Program-made: the position numbers and the translations under genes | Source of the DNA: Dactylosporangium sp. AC04546 | GTDB taxonomy: Bacteria > Actinomycetota > Actinomycetes > Mycobacteriales > Micromonosporaceae | Assembly: GCF_022095675.1 (NCBI RefSeq) | Contig: NZ_JAHYSG010000031.1 | Span: 49,086-113,085 of the forward strand | DNA length: 64,000 bases | Reading direction: 5' to 3' | Part shown: positions 39,378-48,004 of the stretch, one piece after another | Layout of the letters: the number at the start of each line of letters is the position of its first letter | Position numbering within the stretch: position 1 is the stretch's first letter | Notes under the pieces: generated by a model | The model's input: the letters and a program-made list of their open reading frames with translations, nothing else | Databases searched by the model: none | What the model was told of the DNA's origin: nothing

Positions 39378-39587
39378 CTAGGGGATCGGGGCGGCCAGCA
39401 GCTCGTCCGGCTGGTCGACGCGCTCGCTCAGCACGTTGAGCGAGCGCGCGATGCTCACCAGCGCGTAGGTCTGGCTGATCTTGAGCGTGCGGTCCATGTG
39501 CAGCTCTTCGGCCATGTCGAGCTCGTCGCGGATGGCGTGCAGGAAGCCTTCGGCAGCCTGCAGGTACGGGTCGTGGGCTTTCGACAT
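39378..39587 (-). CDS. Small protein of unknown function
   Basis: Protein of 69 aa starting at the ATG at 39587, supported by a promoter at leaderless distance. It is predicted all-helical and acidic (AAEGFLHAIRDELDMAEELH, then LKISQTYALVSIARSLNVLS). No named family recognised. Its 3' end lies 4 nt from that of the convergent FMN reductase gene. Confidence 0.65.
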   Translation of the reverse strand: MSKAHDPYLQAAEGFLHAIRDELDMAEELHMDRTLKISQTYALVSIARSLNVLSERVDQPDELLAAPIP

Positions 39588-39593
39588 GCTTCG

Positions 39594-39620
39594 AGCGTAG
39601 GTCCGATCGGTCCCGGTCAA
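39594..39620 (-). promoter_or_regulatory. Promoter TTGACC-15-TACGCT
   Basis: On the minus strand TTGACC (39615-39620) and TACGCT (39594-39599) are 15 nt apart; the second ends 6 nt before the ATG at 39587. Confidence 0.5.
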
Positions 39621-39637
39621 GACCGATTTGCCCAAGG

Positions 39638-40093
39638 TCAGCGGGGCTGCCAGGCGTGCGGCGCCGCGGTGAGCTTGCGGACGTGCGCCGGCATCCGGCC
39701 GCGAACTACGTCGGCCAGGCTGACCTCGTCGAGGACGTTGCGCACCGCCGCGCGCACCGCCACCCAGAGCTGCTGCAGGTGCTCGGCCGTCCCGGAGTAC
39801 ATGGCCTCCTCGGGCCGGACGCCCCGCACCTCCGCGAGCGGTCCGTCGACGGCGCGCAGCACGTCGCCGACCATGATCTCCGACGGCTGGCGGGTCAGGA
39901 CGTAACCGCCGTCGACACCGCGCTGACCGCGCACGAGGCCGGCGCGGCGCAGATCGCCGAGCACCGCCTCCAGGAACTTGCGCGGCATCTCCTGCTCGTC
40001 GGCGAGCCCCGCCGCCGAGACCACCGCGGGGTAGGCGGCCGCCAGGCCCAGCGAGGCTCGTACCGCGTAATCCCCGCGTGCCGAGATGTGCAT
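39638..40093 (-). CDS. Rrf2-family regulator without cysteines (copy 2)
   Basis: Regulator of 151 aa with start MHISARGDYAVRASLGLAAA, recognition segment FLEAVLGDLRRAGLVRGQRG and wing GVDGGYVLTRQPSEIMVGDV. It lacks cysteines like the other Rrf2 protein here, with which it shares the whole architecture and the ending LTAAPHAW/VADPRAW. A GGAAAGGAAGG site precedes the ATG at 40093, so this gene, unlike its neighbours, has a leader. It is divergent from the ROK regulator gene. Confidence 0.88.
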   Translation of the reverse strand: MHISARGDYAVRASLGLAAAYPAVVSAAGLADEQEMPRKFLEAVLGDLRRAGLVRGQRGVDGGYVLTRQPSEIMVGDVLRAVDGPLAEVRGVRPEEAMYSGTAEHLQQLWVAVRAAVRNVLDEVSLADVVRGRMPAHVRKLTAAPHAWQPR

Positions 40094-40177
40094 GTGGAAG
40101 CCTTCCTTTCCGGCCGGGCTGGTGGCTTGAATGTCCGATACCAATGTAGGGTGCCCGCCGATCGGTGATCGCCGGGG

Positions 40178-40183
40178 TAGCGT
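40178..40183 (+). promoter_or_regulatory. -10 hexamer TAGCGT of the ROK gene
   Basis: Ends 9 nt before the ATG at 40193, giving at most a leader of 2-3 nt. Confidence 0.4.
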
Positions 40184-40192
40184 TGTCGGATT

Positions 40193-41419
40193 ATGCGATC
40201 CGAAGAGCCGCGGCGCGGTGCCGACCACAACGTGATGCGCGAGGTGAACCGCTCACTGGTCCTGGCACTGGTCAAGGAGGGCGGACCGGTGTCGCGGGCG
40301 AGCATCGCCCGCTCGACCACGCTCGCCAAGCCGACCGTGTCGGCGATCGTCGACGAGCTCATCGCCGAGGGCCTGGTCCGCGAGATCGGCCCCGGCTCGA
40401 CCGCGGTCAGCGGCGGCCGCCCGCCGATCCTGCTGGAGTTCAACGCCCGCTCGCAGCTCGTCGCCGGCGTGCACATCGGCGCCCGGCGCACCACGATCGC
40501 GATCGGCGACGCCGCGGGGGAGGAGGTCGCCCGCCGCGAGCTGCCGACCCCGCGCGACGACCCGGGCGAGGCGCTGCGCCTGGTGGCCGCCGAGGTCCGC
40601 GCGGTCATCGCGGCCGCCGGTCTGGAGACGGCCCGCCTCGCCGCGGTCGGCGCCGTGCTGCCCGGCCTCACCGACTTCCACACGGGCGTGTGCCTGCTCG
40701 CGCCGAACCTCGGCTGGCGCGACGTCCCGGTGCGCGAGATCCTGGCCGCCGAGCTCGACGCGCCCGTCTACGTGCACAACGCCGGCCAGGCCGCGGCCGT
40801 CGCCGAGAACCTGGAGGGCGCGGGCGAGCGGGCCGGCGACCTCGCGCTGCTGTACGCGGGGACGGGTCTCTCCGCCGGGATACTGTCCGACGGGCGGGTC
40901 TTCCACGGCGTCGGCGGCACGGCCGGCGAGATCGGGCACAACGCGGTCCCGGGCAACGACGAGCCGTGCAACTGCGGCAAGGTCGGCTGCCTGGAGACGG
41001 TGGCGTCGGGCCCGGCGATCGTGCGCGCCGTGCACCGCGCGCTGGCCGCCGGCGGCACGTCCTCGCTGGCGGGCCAGGACTCGTTCGACGCCCGCGACGT
41101 CACGGCGGCGGCCCACGCGGGCGACCGGCTCGCGGCCGCGGTCATCGCCGACGTCGGCACCCGGCTGGGCCTGGCCGCCTCGTGGCTCATCAACGCGTAC
41201 AACCCGGCGCTCGTCGTGGTCGGCGGCGGCCTGGCCGCCATCGGCGACCTGCTCCTGGACCCGCTGCGGGCCGCGGTGGCGCGGCACGCCCTGGCTCCGG
41301 CCCTGCGCGGCGTGGAGATCCGTGCCTCGGTCCTGGGCCCCGACGCCGAGGTCCGCGGCGCGGTCCTGCTGGCGTTGCAGCACTCGGAGACCTACTACCG
41401 CGTCGTCTTCCGGGCGTAG
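40193..41419 (+). CDS. ROK-family regulator, probable XylR
   Basis: Regulator of 408 aa with an N-terminal winged helix (VSRASIARSTTLAKPTVSAI, then LVREIGPGSTAVSGGRPPIL) and a ROK sugar-kinase-like domain. The zinc motif CNCGKVGCLE is intact. The kinase catalytic region usually reading NDAN is here HNAGQAAAV, and the phosphate loop is GVHIGARRTTIAIGD, so it should bind but not phosphorylate sugar. It lies directly before xylAB, and an inverted repeat resembling known XylR sites sits between them; xylose-responsive repression is inferred. Confidence 0.87.
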   Translation: MRSEEPRRGADHNVMREVNRSLVLALVKEGGPVSRASIARSTTLAKPTVSAIVDELIAEGLVREIGPGSTAVSGGRPPILLEFNARSQLVAGVHIGARRTTIAIGDAAGEEVARRELPTPRDDPGEALRLVAAEVRAVIAAAGLETARLAAVGAVLPGLTDFHTGVCLLAPNLGWRDVPVREILAAELDAPVYVHNAGQAAAVAENLEGAGERAGDLALLYAGTGLSAGILSDGRVFHGVGGTAGEIGHNAVPGNDEPCNCGKVGCLETVASGPAIVRAVHRALAAGGTSSLAGQDSFDARDVTAAAHAGDRLAAAVIADVGTRLGLAASWLINAYNPALVVVGGGLAAIGDLLLDPLRAAVARHALAPALRGVEIRASVLGPDAEVRGAVLLALQHSETYYRVVFRA

Positions 41420-41471
41420 GCGATTACTCCGGATATTTCCGGACAGGTGGGCGAGGCTTGAGGAGAAGCGC

Positions 41472-41508
41472 GGACGGGGTTAGTTCTGATATTGAACTAA
41501 CCCCGTCC
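41472..41508 (+). promoter_or_regulatory. XylR-type operator before xylA
   Basis: Perfect inverted repeat with 15-bp arms (GGACGGGGTTAGTTC at 41472-41486 and its complement at 41494-41508) and a 7-nt centre. The core TTAGTTC-N7-GAACTAA resembles xylose-repressor sites of other bacteria. TTGAGG at 41458-41463 may be the -35 of the promoter it covers. Confidence 0.65.
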
Positions 41509-41557
41509 ACGGGCGTAGCCTGACGCGTATCCGCCAACACCCCGCGAAGAGGTGCTC

Positions 41558-42718
41558 ATGAACGACTATCAGCCAAGCCGTGCCGACAAGTTCTCCTTCG
41601 GGCTGTGGACGGTCGGTTGGCAGGCCCAGGACGTCTTCGGAGGCCCCACCCGTGCGCCCCTCGACTCGGTCGAGGCCGTGCACCGGCTGTCCGACCTCGG
41701 GGCGGCCGCGGTGACCTTCCACGACGACGACCTGTTCCCGTTCGGCAGCGACGACGCGACCCGCGACAAGCTCATCAGCCGCTTCAAGGACGCGCTCAAC
41801 GAGACCGGCGTCCGCGTCGAGATGGTCACCACCAACCTCTTCAGCCACCCGATCTTCAAGGACGGCGGCTTCACCTCGAACGACCGCGCCGTGCGCCGGT
41901 TCGCCCTCAAGAAGGTGCTGCGCAACATCGACCTCGCCGCCGAGCTCGGCGCCGAGACGTATGTGCTGTGGGGCGGCCGCGAGGGCGCCGAGTCCGGCGG
42001 CGCGAAGGACGTCGCCGCCGCGCTCGACCGCTACCGCGAGGGCCTGAACATCCTGTGCGCCTACGTGCGCGACCAGGGGTACGACATCCGCTTCGCCCTG
42101 GAGCCGAAGCCCAACGAGCCGCGTGGTGACATCCTGCTGCCGACGATCGGGCACGCCCTCGCCCTGATCGCCACGCTGGACGAGCCGGACCGGGTCGGGC
42201 TCAACCCCGAGGTCGGGCACGAGGAGATGGCCGGGCTCAACTTCGCGCACGGCATCGCCCAGGCGCTCTGGCACGGCAAGCTCTTCCACATCGACCTCAA
42301 CGGTCAGCACGGCCCGCGCTTCGACCAGGACCTGCGCTTCGGCGCCGGCAACCTGCGCGGCGCGTTCTGGACCGTCGACGTGCTGGAGACCGGCGGCTAC
42401 ACCGGCTACCGCCACTTCGACTACAAGCCGCCGCGCACCGAGGACTACGACGGCGTGTGGGAGACCGCCCGCGCCTGCATGCGCAACTACCTGATCCTCA
42501 AGGAGCGCGTCCAGTCGTTCCGGGCCGACCCCGAGGTGGCCTCGGCGCTGGAGGCCGCGCGGGTCAACGAGCTGTACGAGCCGACGCTCGCCGAGGGCGA
42601 GACGATCGCCTCGCTGCGCGACGAAGAGTTCGACGTCGACAAGCTCGCCGCCCGCGGTGGCGCGTTCGAGTACCTCGACCAGCTCGCGATGGAGCACCTC
42701 CTGGGCGTGCGTCCATGA
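41558..42718 (+). CDS. xylA: Xylose isomerase
   Basis: Metal-dependent aldose isomerase of 386 aa, interconverting xylose and xylulose. Catalytic and metal residues are visible: His55 in [12 protein letters not shown], Glu182 and Lys184 in [11 protein letters not shown], then the metal-site block [16 protein letters not shown] and [10 protein letters not shown]. Length and sequence fit the short actinobacterial class. ATG at 41558 has GAAGAGG 5 nt upstream. It overlaps xylB (ATGA) and is probably repressed through the inverted repeat at 41472-41508. Confidence 0.96.
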   Translation: MNDYQPSRADKFSFGLWTVGWQAQDVFGGPTRAPLDSVEAVHRLSDLGAAAVTFHDDDLFPFGSDDATRDKLISRFKDALNETGVRVEMVTTNLFSHPIFKDGGFTSNDRAVRRFALKKVLRNIDLAAELGAETYVLWGGREGAESGGAKDVAAALDRYREGLNILCAYVRDQGYDIRFALEPKPNEPRGDILLPTIGHALALIATLDEPDRVGLNPEVGHEEMAGLNFAHGIAQALWHGKLFHIDLNGQHGPRFDQDLRFGAGNLRGAFWTVDVLETGGYTGYRHFDYKPPRTEDYDGVWETARACMRNYLILKERVQSFRADPEVASALEAARVNELYEPTLAEGETIASLRDEEFDVDKLAARGGAFEYLDQLAMEHLLGVRP

Positions 42719-44133
42719 CCCTCGTCGCCGGGGTTGACACGTCGACGCAGTCGACGAAGGTCATCGTCTGCGATGCCGAGACCGGCGCGGTCGTCAGGGA
42801 AGGCCGCGCGGCCCACCCGGACGGCACCGCAGTCGACCCCGCGCACTGGTGGCGCGCCTTCCAGGAGGCCACCGGCTGCGGGCCCGACGGTGACCCGGCC
42901 GGCGGGCTGCTCGACGGCGTCGCCGCGATCGGCGTCGGCGGCCAGCAGCACGGCATGGTGCTGCTCGACGAGCAGGGCGAGGTCGTGCGCGACGCGCTGC
43001 TGTGGAACGACACCCGCTCCGCCGGCGCCGCGCAGGACCTCATCGCCGAGCTGCCCGGCGGCGCCGCCGCCTGGGCCGAGGCCACCGGGCTGGTGCCGGT
43101 CGCCAGCTTCACCGTGACCAAGCTGCGCTGGGTCGCGCAGCACGAGCCGGAGAACGCCGCGCGGGCGCACTCGGTACTGCTGCCGCACGACTGGATCACC
43201 CACCTGCTCCGGTCGAACCGGAACGCCGAGCCGACCACCGACCGCGGTGACGCGTCCGGCACCGGGTACTGGTCGCCCTCGACCGGCGAGTACCGGCCGG
43301 ACCTGCTGAAGCTCGCGTTCGGCCGGGACCTGGCGGTGCCCCGCGTGGCGGGCCCGGCGGAGACGGTGGGCGAGACGGTCGCCGGTGCCCTTCTTGCGCC
43401 GGGCACCGGCGACAACATGGCCGCGGCCCTGGGGCTCGGCCTGCGGCCGGGAGACCTGGTGGTGTCGCTCGGCACGTCCGGCACGGTGTTCGGTGTGGCC
43501 GAGCGGCCGGTCGCCGACACCAGCGGTACCGTCGCGGGATTCGCGGACGCGACGGGCCGGCACCTGCCGCTGGTGGCGACGCTCAACGCGGCCCGCGTGC
43601 TCACCGCGGCCGCCGCGCTGCTCGGGGTCGATCTGTCCACACTGGACTCGCTGGCCCGGTCGGCCGAGCCGGGCGCGGGCGGGCTGACCCTCCTGCCCTA
43701 CCTCGACGGCGAGCGCACGCCCAACCTGCCGGACGCGAAGGGGCTGCTCAACGGGCTCACGCGCGGCAACGCCAACCCGGCCAACCTGGCCCGGGCGGCG
43801 TACGAGGGCATGCTCTGCGGCCTGGCCGACGGGCTCGACGCGGTCCGCGCGCTCGGGGTGCCCGTCGAGCGGGTGCTGCTCATCGGCGGTGCGGCCGCGT
43901 CGGAGGCGGTGCGGGAGATCGCGCCGGCGCTGCTCGGGGTGCCGGTGAGCGTGCCGGCCCCGGCCGAGTACGTGGCGGTCGGCGCCGCACGGCAGGCGGC
44001 GTGGGCGCTCGCGGGCGGCGCGGAGCCGCCGTCGTGGCCGGTCTCCGCGGTCGAGGTCACGGCCGCGCCGACGAAGGAGATCCGGGAGTTGTACGGCCAG
44101 GTGCGCGACCGCGCCCTGGCACTGCTCAAGTAG
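42715..44133 (+). CDS. xylB: Xylulokinase
   Basis: FGGY-family sugar kinase of 472 aa that phosphorylates xylulose to xylulose-5-phosphate. Landmarks: phosphate-binding loop [67 protein letters not shown], and [16 protein letters not shown]. Translation is coupled to xylA by the ATGA overlap. A strong hairpin follows the stop, so xylAB forms a complete operon. No xylose transporter is adjacent. Confidence 0.94.
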   Translation: MTLVAGVDTSTQSTKVIVCDAETGAVVREGRAAHPDGTAVDPAHWWRAFQEATGCGPDGDPAGGLLDGVAAIGVGGQQHGMVLLDEQGEVVRDALLWNDTRSAGAAQDLIAELPGGAAAWAEATGLVPVASFTVTKLRWVAQHEPENAARAHSVLLPHDWITHLLRSNRNAEPTTDRGDASGTGYWSPSTGEYRPDLLKLAFGRDLAVPRVAGPAETVGETVAGALLAPGTGDNMAAALGLGLRPGDLVVSLGTSGTVFGVAERPVADTSGTVAGFADATGRHLPLVATLNAARVLTAAAALLGVDLSTLDSLARSAEPGAGGLTLLPYLDGERTPNLPDAKGLLNGLTRGNANPANLARAAYEGMLCGLADGLDAVRALGVPVERVLLIGGAAASEAVREIAPALLGVPVSVPAPAEYVAVGAARQAAWALAGGAEPPSWPVSAVEVTAAPTKEIRELYGQVRDRALALLK

Positions 44134-44152
44134 GCGTCATTCCGCAGGGGTC

Positions 44153-44183
44153 GGCCGGCCGGGACAGCGGGTCCCGGCCGGCC
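44153..44183 (+). terminator. xylAB terminator
   Basis: Perfect 13-bp arms (GGCCGGCCGGGAC at 44153-44165 and its complement at 44171-44183) around a 5-nt loop, 20 nt past the xylB stop. It also lies near the end of the convergent small gene. Confidence 0.75.
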
Positions 44184-44192
44184 GCGCGGTAC

Positions 44193-44384
44193 TCAGGCAC
44201 CACGCAGGCGCAGGGCCTCAACGACCTCGTCCTCGGCGTACTCACCCTCGGGCAGCGCGTCGACCCGGGTCATCGCGTCGGCCGGGAGGTCGGCGGCGAT
44301 CGCCTTGCGGCGGATCTCCTCGCGCGACAGGCGCTCCTGGCCGGTGTAGGCCTGGTCCAAAACATCGCGCAGTTCGCTCGTCAC
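44193..44384 (-). CDS. Small protein of unknown function
   Basis: Protein of 63 aa from a GTG at 44384 (TSELRDVLDQAYTGQERLSR, later ADLPADAMTRVDALPEGEYA). It is acidic, helical and contains DALPEGEY and EVVEALRLRG, recalling small actinobacterial helical proteins of the DUF2795 kind, but the match is loose. TACAAC lies 7 nt upstream of the start, a poor -10. Expressed status unproven. Confidence 0.55.
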   Translation of the reverse strand: MTSELRDVLDQAYTGQERLSREEIRRKAIAADLPADAMTRVDALPEGEYAEDEVVEALRLRGA

Positions 44385-44428
44385 GGGCGACGTTGTACCC
44401 CGGCAGGCGCCCACAAAACGGTTCCGGA

Positions 44429-44466
44429 TCCGGTGCCAGGCCATCCGCCCACGGCCTGGCACCGGA
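44429..44466. terminator. Hairpin in the 44385-44642 gap
   Basis: Perfect 14-bp arms (TCCGGTGCCAGGCC at 44429-44442 and its complement at 44453-44466). A second, shorter GGGCCGC/GCGGCCC stem lies at 44480-44501. Probably terminates the DUF4235 operon read from the right; nothing else is seen in this gap. Confidence 0.55.
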
Positions 44467-44642
44467 CTCCCGCGCACCCGGGCCGCTCCCTCGTGCGGCC
44501 CCGGTGCCTGGGGTGAGGTCTCTCGTCGCCCGCCGACCGGCTCCACCCGGGGGGAGCATGGCGCCGGTCGGCGCGGACAGGACAACTGTGGCGCCGCCGG
44601 GTTGCGCGGACCGGTTCCCGCAGTGTTGCGAAACGGGCCCGG

Positions 44643-44903
44643 TCAGTCGGGCCAGCCGCCGGTGAAGCGGCGCACACCCGCCGCGCCGCCCCGGTCGATC
44701 GCGGCCTTCACGACCGCGAAGATGGCCCCCTGCAGGGCGGCCGCGGCCAGGACCTCGCCCCAGCCGTAGTCCCGCGACGTCGGGTGCGGGGCCTCCTCCT
44801 CGCCCGAGAGCCGCTTCCAGACCTGCTTGAACACGATTCCGGCCGCGACGCCGCCCGCCACGCTGGAGGCGATGCTGAACGGCTTGTAGAGCAGCTTGCT
44901 CAC
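44643..44903 (-). CDS. DUF4235 membrane protein
   Basis: Protein of 86 aa with two hydrophobic segments: KPFSIASSVAGGVAAGIVFK near the N-terminus and VLAAAALQGAIFAVVKAAID before the end. The charged link KRLSGEEEAPHPTSRDYGWG and the ending match the DUF4235 pattern. GTG at 44903 is chosen because AAGGGG lies upstream and it overlaps the DUF3618 stop (GTGA). It is the last gene of a three-gene envelope operon. Function unknown. Confidence 0.82.
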   Translation of the reverse strand: MSKLLYKPFSIASSVAGGVAAGIVFKQVWKRLSGEEEAPHPTSRDYGWGEVLAAAALQGAIFAVVKAAIDRGGAAGVRRFTGGWPD

Positions 44904-45289
44904 TGCTGCCCCTTCCGGTACGAGATCAGGGCCGCCAGCAGGAACAGCCCGGAGGCGACGATCCACGGAGCCGGGCGCTCACGGGCCGAGTCGAGCATCC
45001 GGCGCAGCGAGTTCCCGACCGCCTGCCGCGGATGCATGCGCAGCTCGCGCCGGGCGTAGGTGGCGTTGACCGCCATCTGCTCGACGCCCTCGCGCATGCG
45101 CAGCTTCGCGGTGGCGACGGTGTTGTGCACGGCGTCCTGCGCGCGGGTCTTGACGTCGGCCTTGGCGGCGAGCGCCTCGACCGTCTCGCCGAGGCTCGCC
45201 CGGGTGCGGGCGATCTCCTGGCGCAGGGCCTCCGGGTCGACCGGCGTGCCGTGGCCGTTGTGCGTGCTCGTAGAGTTCGTCGCCGTCAT
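44900..45289 (-). CDS. DUF3618 membrane-tethered helical protein
   Basis: Protein of 129 aa. The DUF3618 core DPEALRQEIARTRASLGETV is followed by EALAAKADVKTRAQDAVHNT, then a long helical region and a C-terminal membrane segment (PWIVASGLFLLAALISYRKG). The N-terminus is Thr/Ser/Asn/His-rich. The ATG at 45289 overlaps the Holin-X stop (ATGA), and its own stop overlaps the DUF4235 start. Such proteins are common in actinobacterial envelopes; biochemical role unknown. Confidence 0.86.
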   Translation of the reverse strand: MTATNSTSTHNGHGTPVDPEALRQEIARTRASLGETVEALAAKADVKTRAQDAVHNTVATAKLRMREGVEQMAVNATYARRELRMHPRQAVGNSLRRMLDSARERPAPWIVASGLFLLAALISYRKGQQ

Positions 45290-45753
45290 CGCCGGTCCCC
45301 GCCCTCGTGGTGGTTGCGCGCCGAGTGGGTGATGGTGCTGATGTCGGCCTTCACGCCGGCGACGGCGTCCGTCGGTACCGGTGGACCGGCCTTGGAGACC
45401 TGGGACCGGCCGAACAGCGCGAGCACCCCGGCGATCGCCAGCAGGACCACGCCGACGATCAGCGCCGACAGCCAGGCCGGCAGGACCGCGGACAGGCCGA
45501 TGATGGCCGCCGCGAGCAGGGCGCCCACGCCGTACAGGGCGACCAGGCCGGCGCCGCCGAACATGCCGACGCCGACCCCGGCCCGCTTGCCCTTCTGGGT
45601 GAGCTCGGCCTGGGCCAGCTTCAGCTCGTCGCGGACGAGGGTGGAGATCTGCTCGGCGGCGAGCTTCACCAGCTCGCCTGTGGAACGGTGGTCGGTCGCG
45701 GGGCTCTGGATGCGCTGCGCGGTGGCCGGTCGGTCGTTCACGGTGTGCGTCAT
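45286..45753 (-). CDS. Actinobacterial Holin-X family protein
   Basis: Protein of 155 aa annotated widely as phage holin-like but normally chromosomal. The start of the domain is STGELVKLAAEQISTLVRDE, followed by LKLAQAELTQKGKRAGVGVG and two membrane segments (LVALYGVGALLAAAIIGLSA and LSALIVGVVLLAIAGVLALF). The ATG at 45753 has an AGAGGAGAAG ribosome site. It heads the operon with DUF3618 and DUF4235; no other phage gene is near. Confidence 0.86.
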   Translation of the reverse strand: MTHTVNDRPATAQRIQSPATDHRSTGELVKLAAEQISTLVRDELKLAQAELTQKGKRAGVGVGMFGGAGLVALYGVGALLAAAIIGLSAVLPAWLSALIVGVVLLAIAGVLALFGRSQVSKAGPPVPTDAVAGVKADISTITHSARNHHEGGDRR

Positions 45754-45813
45754 GGCTTCTCCTCTCGCCCGCACTGACCTGATTCCCCGCGAACGCCGGG
45801 GCTAACCCGTCGG

Positions 45814-47238
45814 TCAGCCCACTGTCACGAGCTCCTCCGGCGCCGCCACCTCCTCGCGGGCCCGGCGGGGCAGCAGGAAGCTGAGGGCGCCGGCGAGCGC
45901 CAGCAGCCCGAGTTCCAGCCAGAGCACCCGGGACAGCGCCGACTCCGTGGCGGACCACGAGAAGAACGCGGTACCGAGGACGGCCACGCCGATCGTGCCG
46001 CCGATCTGCTGGACCGCGGTGAGCGTGCCGGACGCGGAGCCGACCTCGTGCTCGTCGACGGCGGCCAGGACGATGTCGAAGTACGGGGCCATCGACGCGC
46101 CCATGCCGAGGCCGAGCACCAGCAGCGCCGGGAGCAGCTGCACCGACGACACCGGCCCGTCGACGACCGCGAGGGTGACCAGCAGCCCGGCGACGCCGAG
46201 GCCGAGGACCCCGGTGCCGCCGACGATGAGCCGCCGCCCGCCGAGCCGTGCGCTGAGGATGTGCCCGCCGACCGCGCCGAGCGCGGTGCCGAACGCCCAC
46301 GGCGACTGGGTCAGGCCGGCCCGCAGTGGAGAGAAGCCCAGCCCGATCTGCATCCAGACACTGAGGATGAGGGTGAGGCCCATGAGGCCGGCGAAGAAGA
46401 TGAGGCCGACGAGCAGCCCGGCGTTGAACCGGCGCTTGGCGAGCAGGCTGGGCTCCACCAGCGGCGTCCTCCCGGCCCGCTGGCGGCGCCGCTCGTAGCG
46501 GTGGAACACCCAGAGCATCGGCAGCGCCGCGGCCATCGACGCCCACGTCCACCAGGGCCACCCGAGCTCGCGCCCCTGCACGAGCGGGTACACGAGCAGC
46601 ACGAGCGCGGCGCCGAGCAGGGCCGTCCCGGGCAGGTCCAGGCTGCCTCCCTCGGTCTGCGTGCGGGGCAGCACGAGCGCGGCCCCGACGAGCGCGGCCA
46701 GTCCGACCGGGAGGTTGATGAGGAAGATCATTCGCCATCCGGTACCGAAGAGGTCGGCGTCGACCAGGAACCCGGCCAGGATCGGGCCGCAGACCGCGGA
46801 CAGGCCCATGACGGGCCCGAAGGCGCCGAACGCGGCGCCCAGCTTCTCGGGCGGGAACGCGGCCTTGATCAGGCCGAGGCCCTGCGGGATGAGCACGGCG
46901 CCGGCGAGGCCCTGGAGCACCCGGAAGACGACGAGCGAGGCCGGGCCGGGCGCGATCGCGCACAGCAGCGACATGAGGGTGAAGCCGGCGGCGCCGGCCA
47001 GGAACATGCGGCGGCGGCCGAAGAGGTCGCCGAGCCGCCCGCCGGTCACCAGGCCGACGGCGAAGGCGAGCGTGTACCCGGCGGCGAGCCACTGCAGGAA
47101 CGCCGTGCCGCCGCCGAGATCGGCCCGGATCGAGGGCCCGGCGATCGCGATGATCGTCGCGTCGAGGAGGTCCATGACCTCGGCGGCAAGCACGACCGCG
47201 AGGACGACCCAGTGTTTCGAACGCTGTTCGTTTTTCAC
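45814..47238 (-). CDS. MFS multidrug exporter, DHA2 (EmrB/QacA) type
   Basis: Proton-coupled drug exporter of about 474 aa with 14 expected membrane helices. Landmarks are AAEVMDLLDATIIAIAGPSI in helix 1, FLQWLAAGYTLAFAVGLVTG, GGRLGDLFGRRRMF (motif A) and FRVLQGLAGAVLIPQGLGLI (motif C region). GTG at 47238 is chosen; GTG at 47244 is also in frame. The start is covered by palindromic boxes shared with the divergent TetR gene, so the exporter is likely repressed by it and induced by its substrate. Confidence 0.9.
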   Translation of the reverse strand: MKNEQRSKHWVVLAVVLAAEVMDLLDATIIAIAGPSIRADLGGGTAFLQWLAAGYTLAFAVGLVTGGRLGDLFGRRRMFLAGAAGFTLMSLLCAIAPGPASLVVFRVLQGLAGAVLIPQGLGLIKAAFPPEKLGAAFGAFGPVMGLSAVCGPILAGFLVDADLFGTGWRMIFLINLPVGLAALVGAALVLPRTQTEGGSLDLPGTALLGAALVLLVYPLVQGRELGWPWWTWASMAAALPMLWVFHRYERRRQRAGRTPLVEPSLLAKRRFNAGLLVGLIFFAGLMGLTLILSVWMQIGLGFSPLRAGLTQSPWAFGTALGAVGGHILSARLGGRRLIVGGTGVLGLGVAGLLVTLAVVDGPVSSVQLLPALLVLGLGMGASMAPYFDIVLAAVDEHEVGSASGTLTAVQQIGGTIGVAVLGTAFFSWSATESALSRVLWLELGLLALAGALSFLLPRRAREEVAAPEELVTVG

Positions 47239-47268
47239 GAACACCGTTCTAGTTACGAACACTGTTCG
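47218..47268. promoter_or_regulatory. Three palindromic boxes between exporter and TetR genes
   Basis: CGAACGCTGTTCG (47218-47230), CGAACACCGTTCT (47238-47250) and CGAACACTGTTCG (47256-47268) share the core GAAC-N3-GTTC; centres are 20 and 18 bp apart. The third lies 8 bp before the TetR -10 hexamer, and the second covers the exporter start. They are the likely sites of the TetR protein. Confidence 0.6.
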
Positions 47269-47275
47269 TGTCAAG

Positions 47276-47281
47276 TAGGAT
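47276..47281 (+). promoter_or_regulatory. -10 hexamer TAGGAT of the TetR gene
   Basis: Ends 6 nt before the ATG at 47288; no ribosome site is present. Confidence 0.5.
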
Positions 47282-47287
47282 TGCGCG

Positions 47288-48004
47288 ATGCCGTCAACGG
47301 ACCTGCCCGCCCCGCCCTGGCGGGCCCGGAAGAAGCCGGCGGCGGCCCGGCAGCCGCTGAGCGCCGAGGCGGTGCTCAGCACCGCCCTGCGCCTGGTCGA
47401 CCGCGACGGCCTCGACGCGCTGAGCATGCGGCGGGTCGCGCAGGAGCTCGGCACGGGCGCGGCGTCGCTCTACGCGTACTTCGCGAACAAGGACGAACTG
47501 CTGGAGCAGCTGCTCGACCGGGTCATCGGCGACATCCCGCTGCCCCGGGCCGATGCTGCGGACTGGGCGGCCGAGGTGAAGAAGAACTGCTGGGAGAGCC
47601 GCGCCGTCTTCCTGGCCCACCGTGACCTGGTGAGGGTGGCGCGGGCCAACATCCCCGTCGGCCCCAACTCGCTGCGCTACACGGAGGCGATGCTGGCCGT
47701 GCTGCGCGGCGCGGGTGTCCCCGACCGCATCGCGGCCTGGGCGATCGACCAGATGTCCCTGGTCATCGTGGCCGACGCGCTGGAGGCGGCGCAGCACGTG
47801 GAGCAGGGCCGGGTGACCGAGGCCGACGCCGCCCCATATTTCGAGCAGGTGAGTGACTACTTGGCTCACCTACCGCCGGACCAGTTCCCTAACCTGGTCG
47901 CCATGGCTCCGGTGATGATCGAGGGAAGCGGCGACGAACGGTTCGCCTTCGCCATCGACCTGATGGTCGACGGCTTCGCACGCTACATCGGAGCACCTCG
48001 ATGA
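47288..48004 (+). CDS. TetR-family regulator
   Basis: Repressor of 238 aa. The N-terminal helix-turn-helix region reads LSAEAVLSTALRLVDRDGLD, then ALSMRRVAQELGTGAASLYA and YFANKDELLEQLLD, the TetR signature. The C-terminal domain resembles that of tetracycline-type repressors (RVARANIPVGPNSLRYTEAM, then AWAIDQMSLVIVADALE). It is divergent from the MFS exporter and overlaps the next gene (ATGA). Ligand unknown. Confidence 0.9.
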   Translation: MPSTDLPAPPWRARKKPAAARQPLSAEAVLSTALRLVDRDGLDALSMRRVAQELGTGAASLYAYFANKDELLEQLLDRVIGDIPLPRADAADWAAEVKKNCWESRAVFLAHRDLVRVARANIPVGPNSLRYTEAMLAVLRGAGVPDRIAAWAIDQMSLVIVADALEAAQHVEQGRVTEADAAPYFEQVSDYLAHLPPDQFPNLVAMAPVMIEGSGDERFAFAIDLMVDGFARYIGAPR

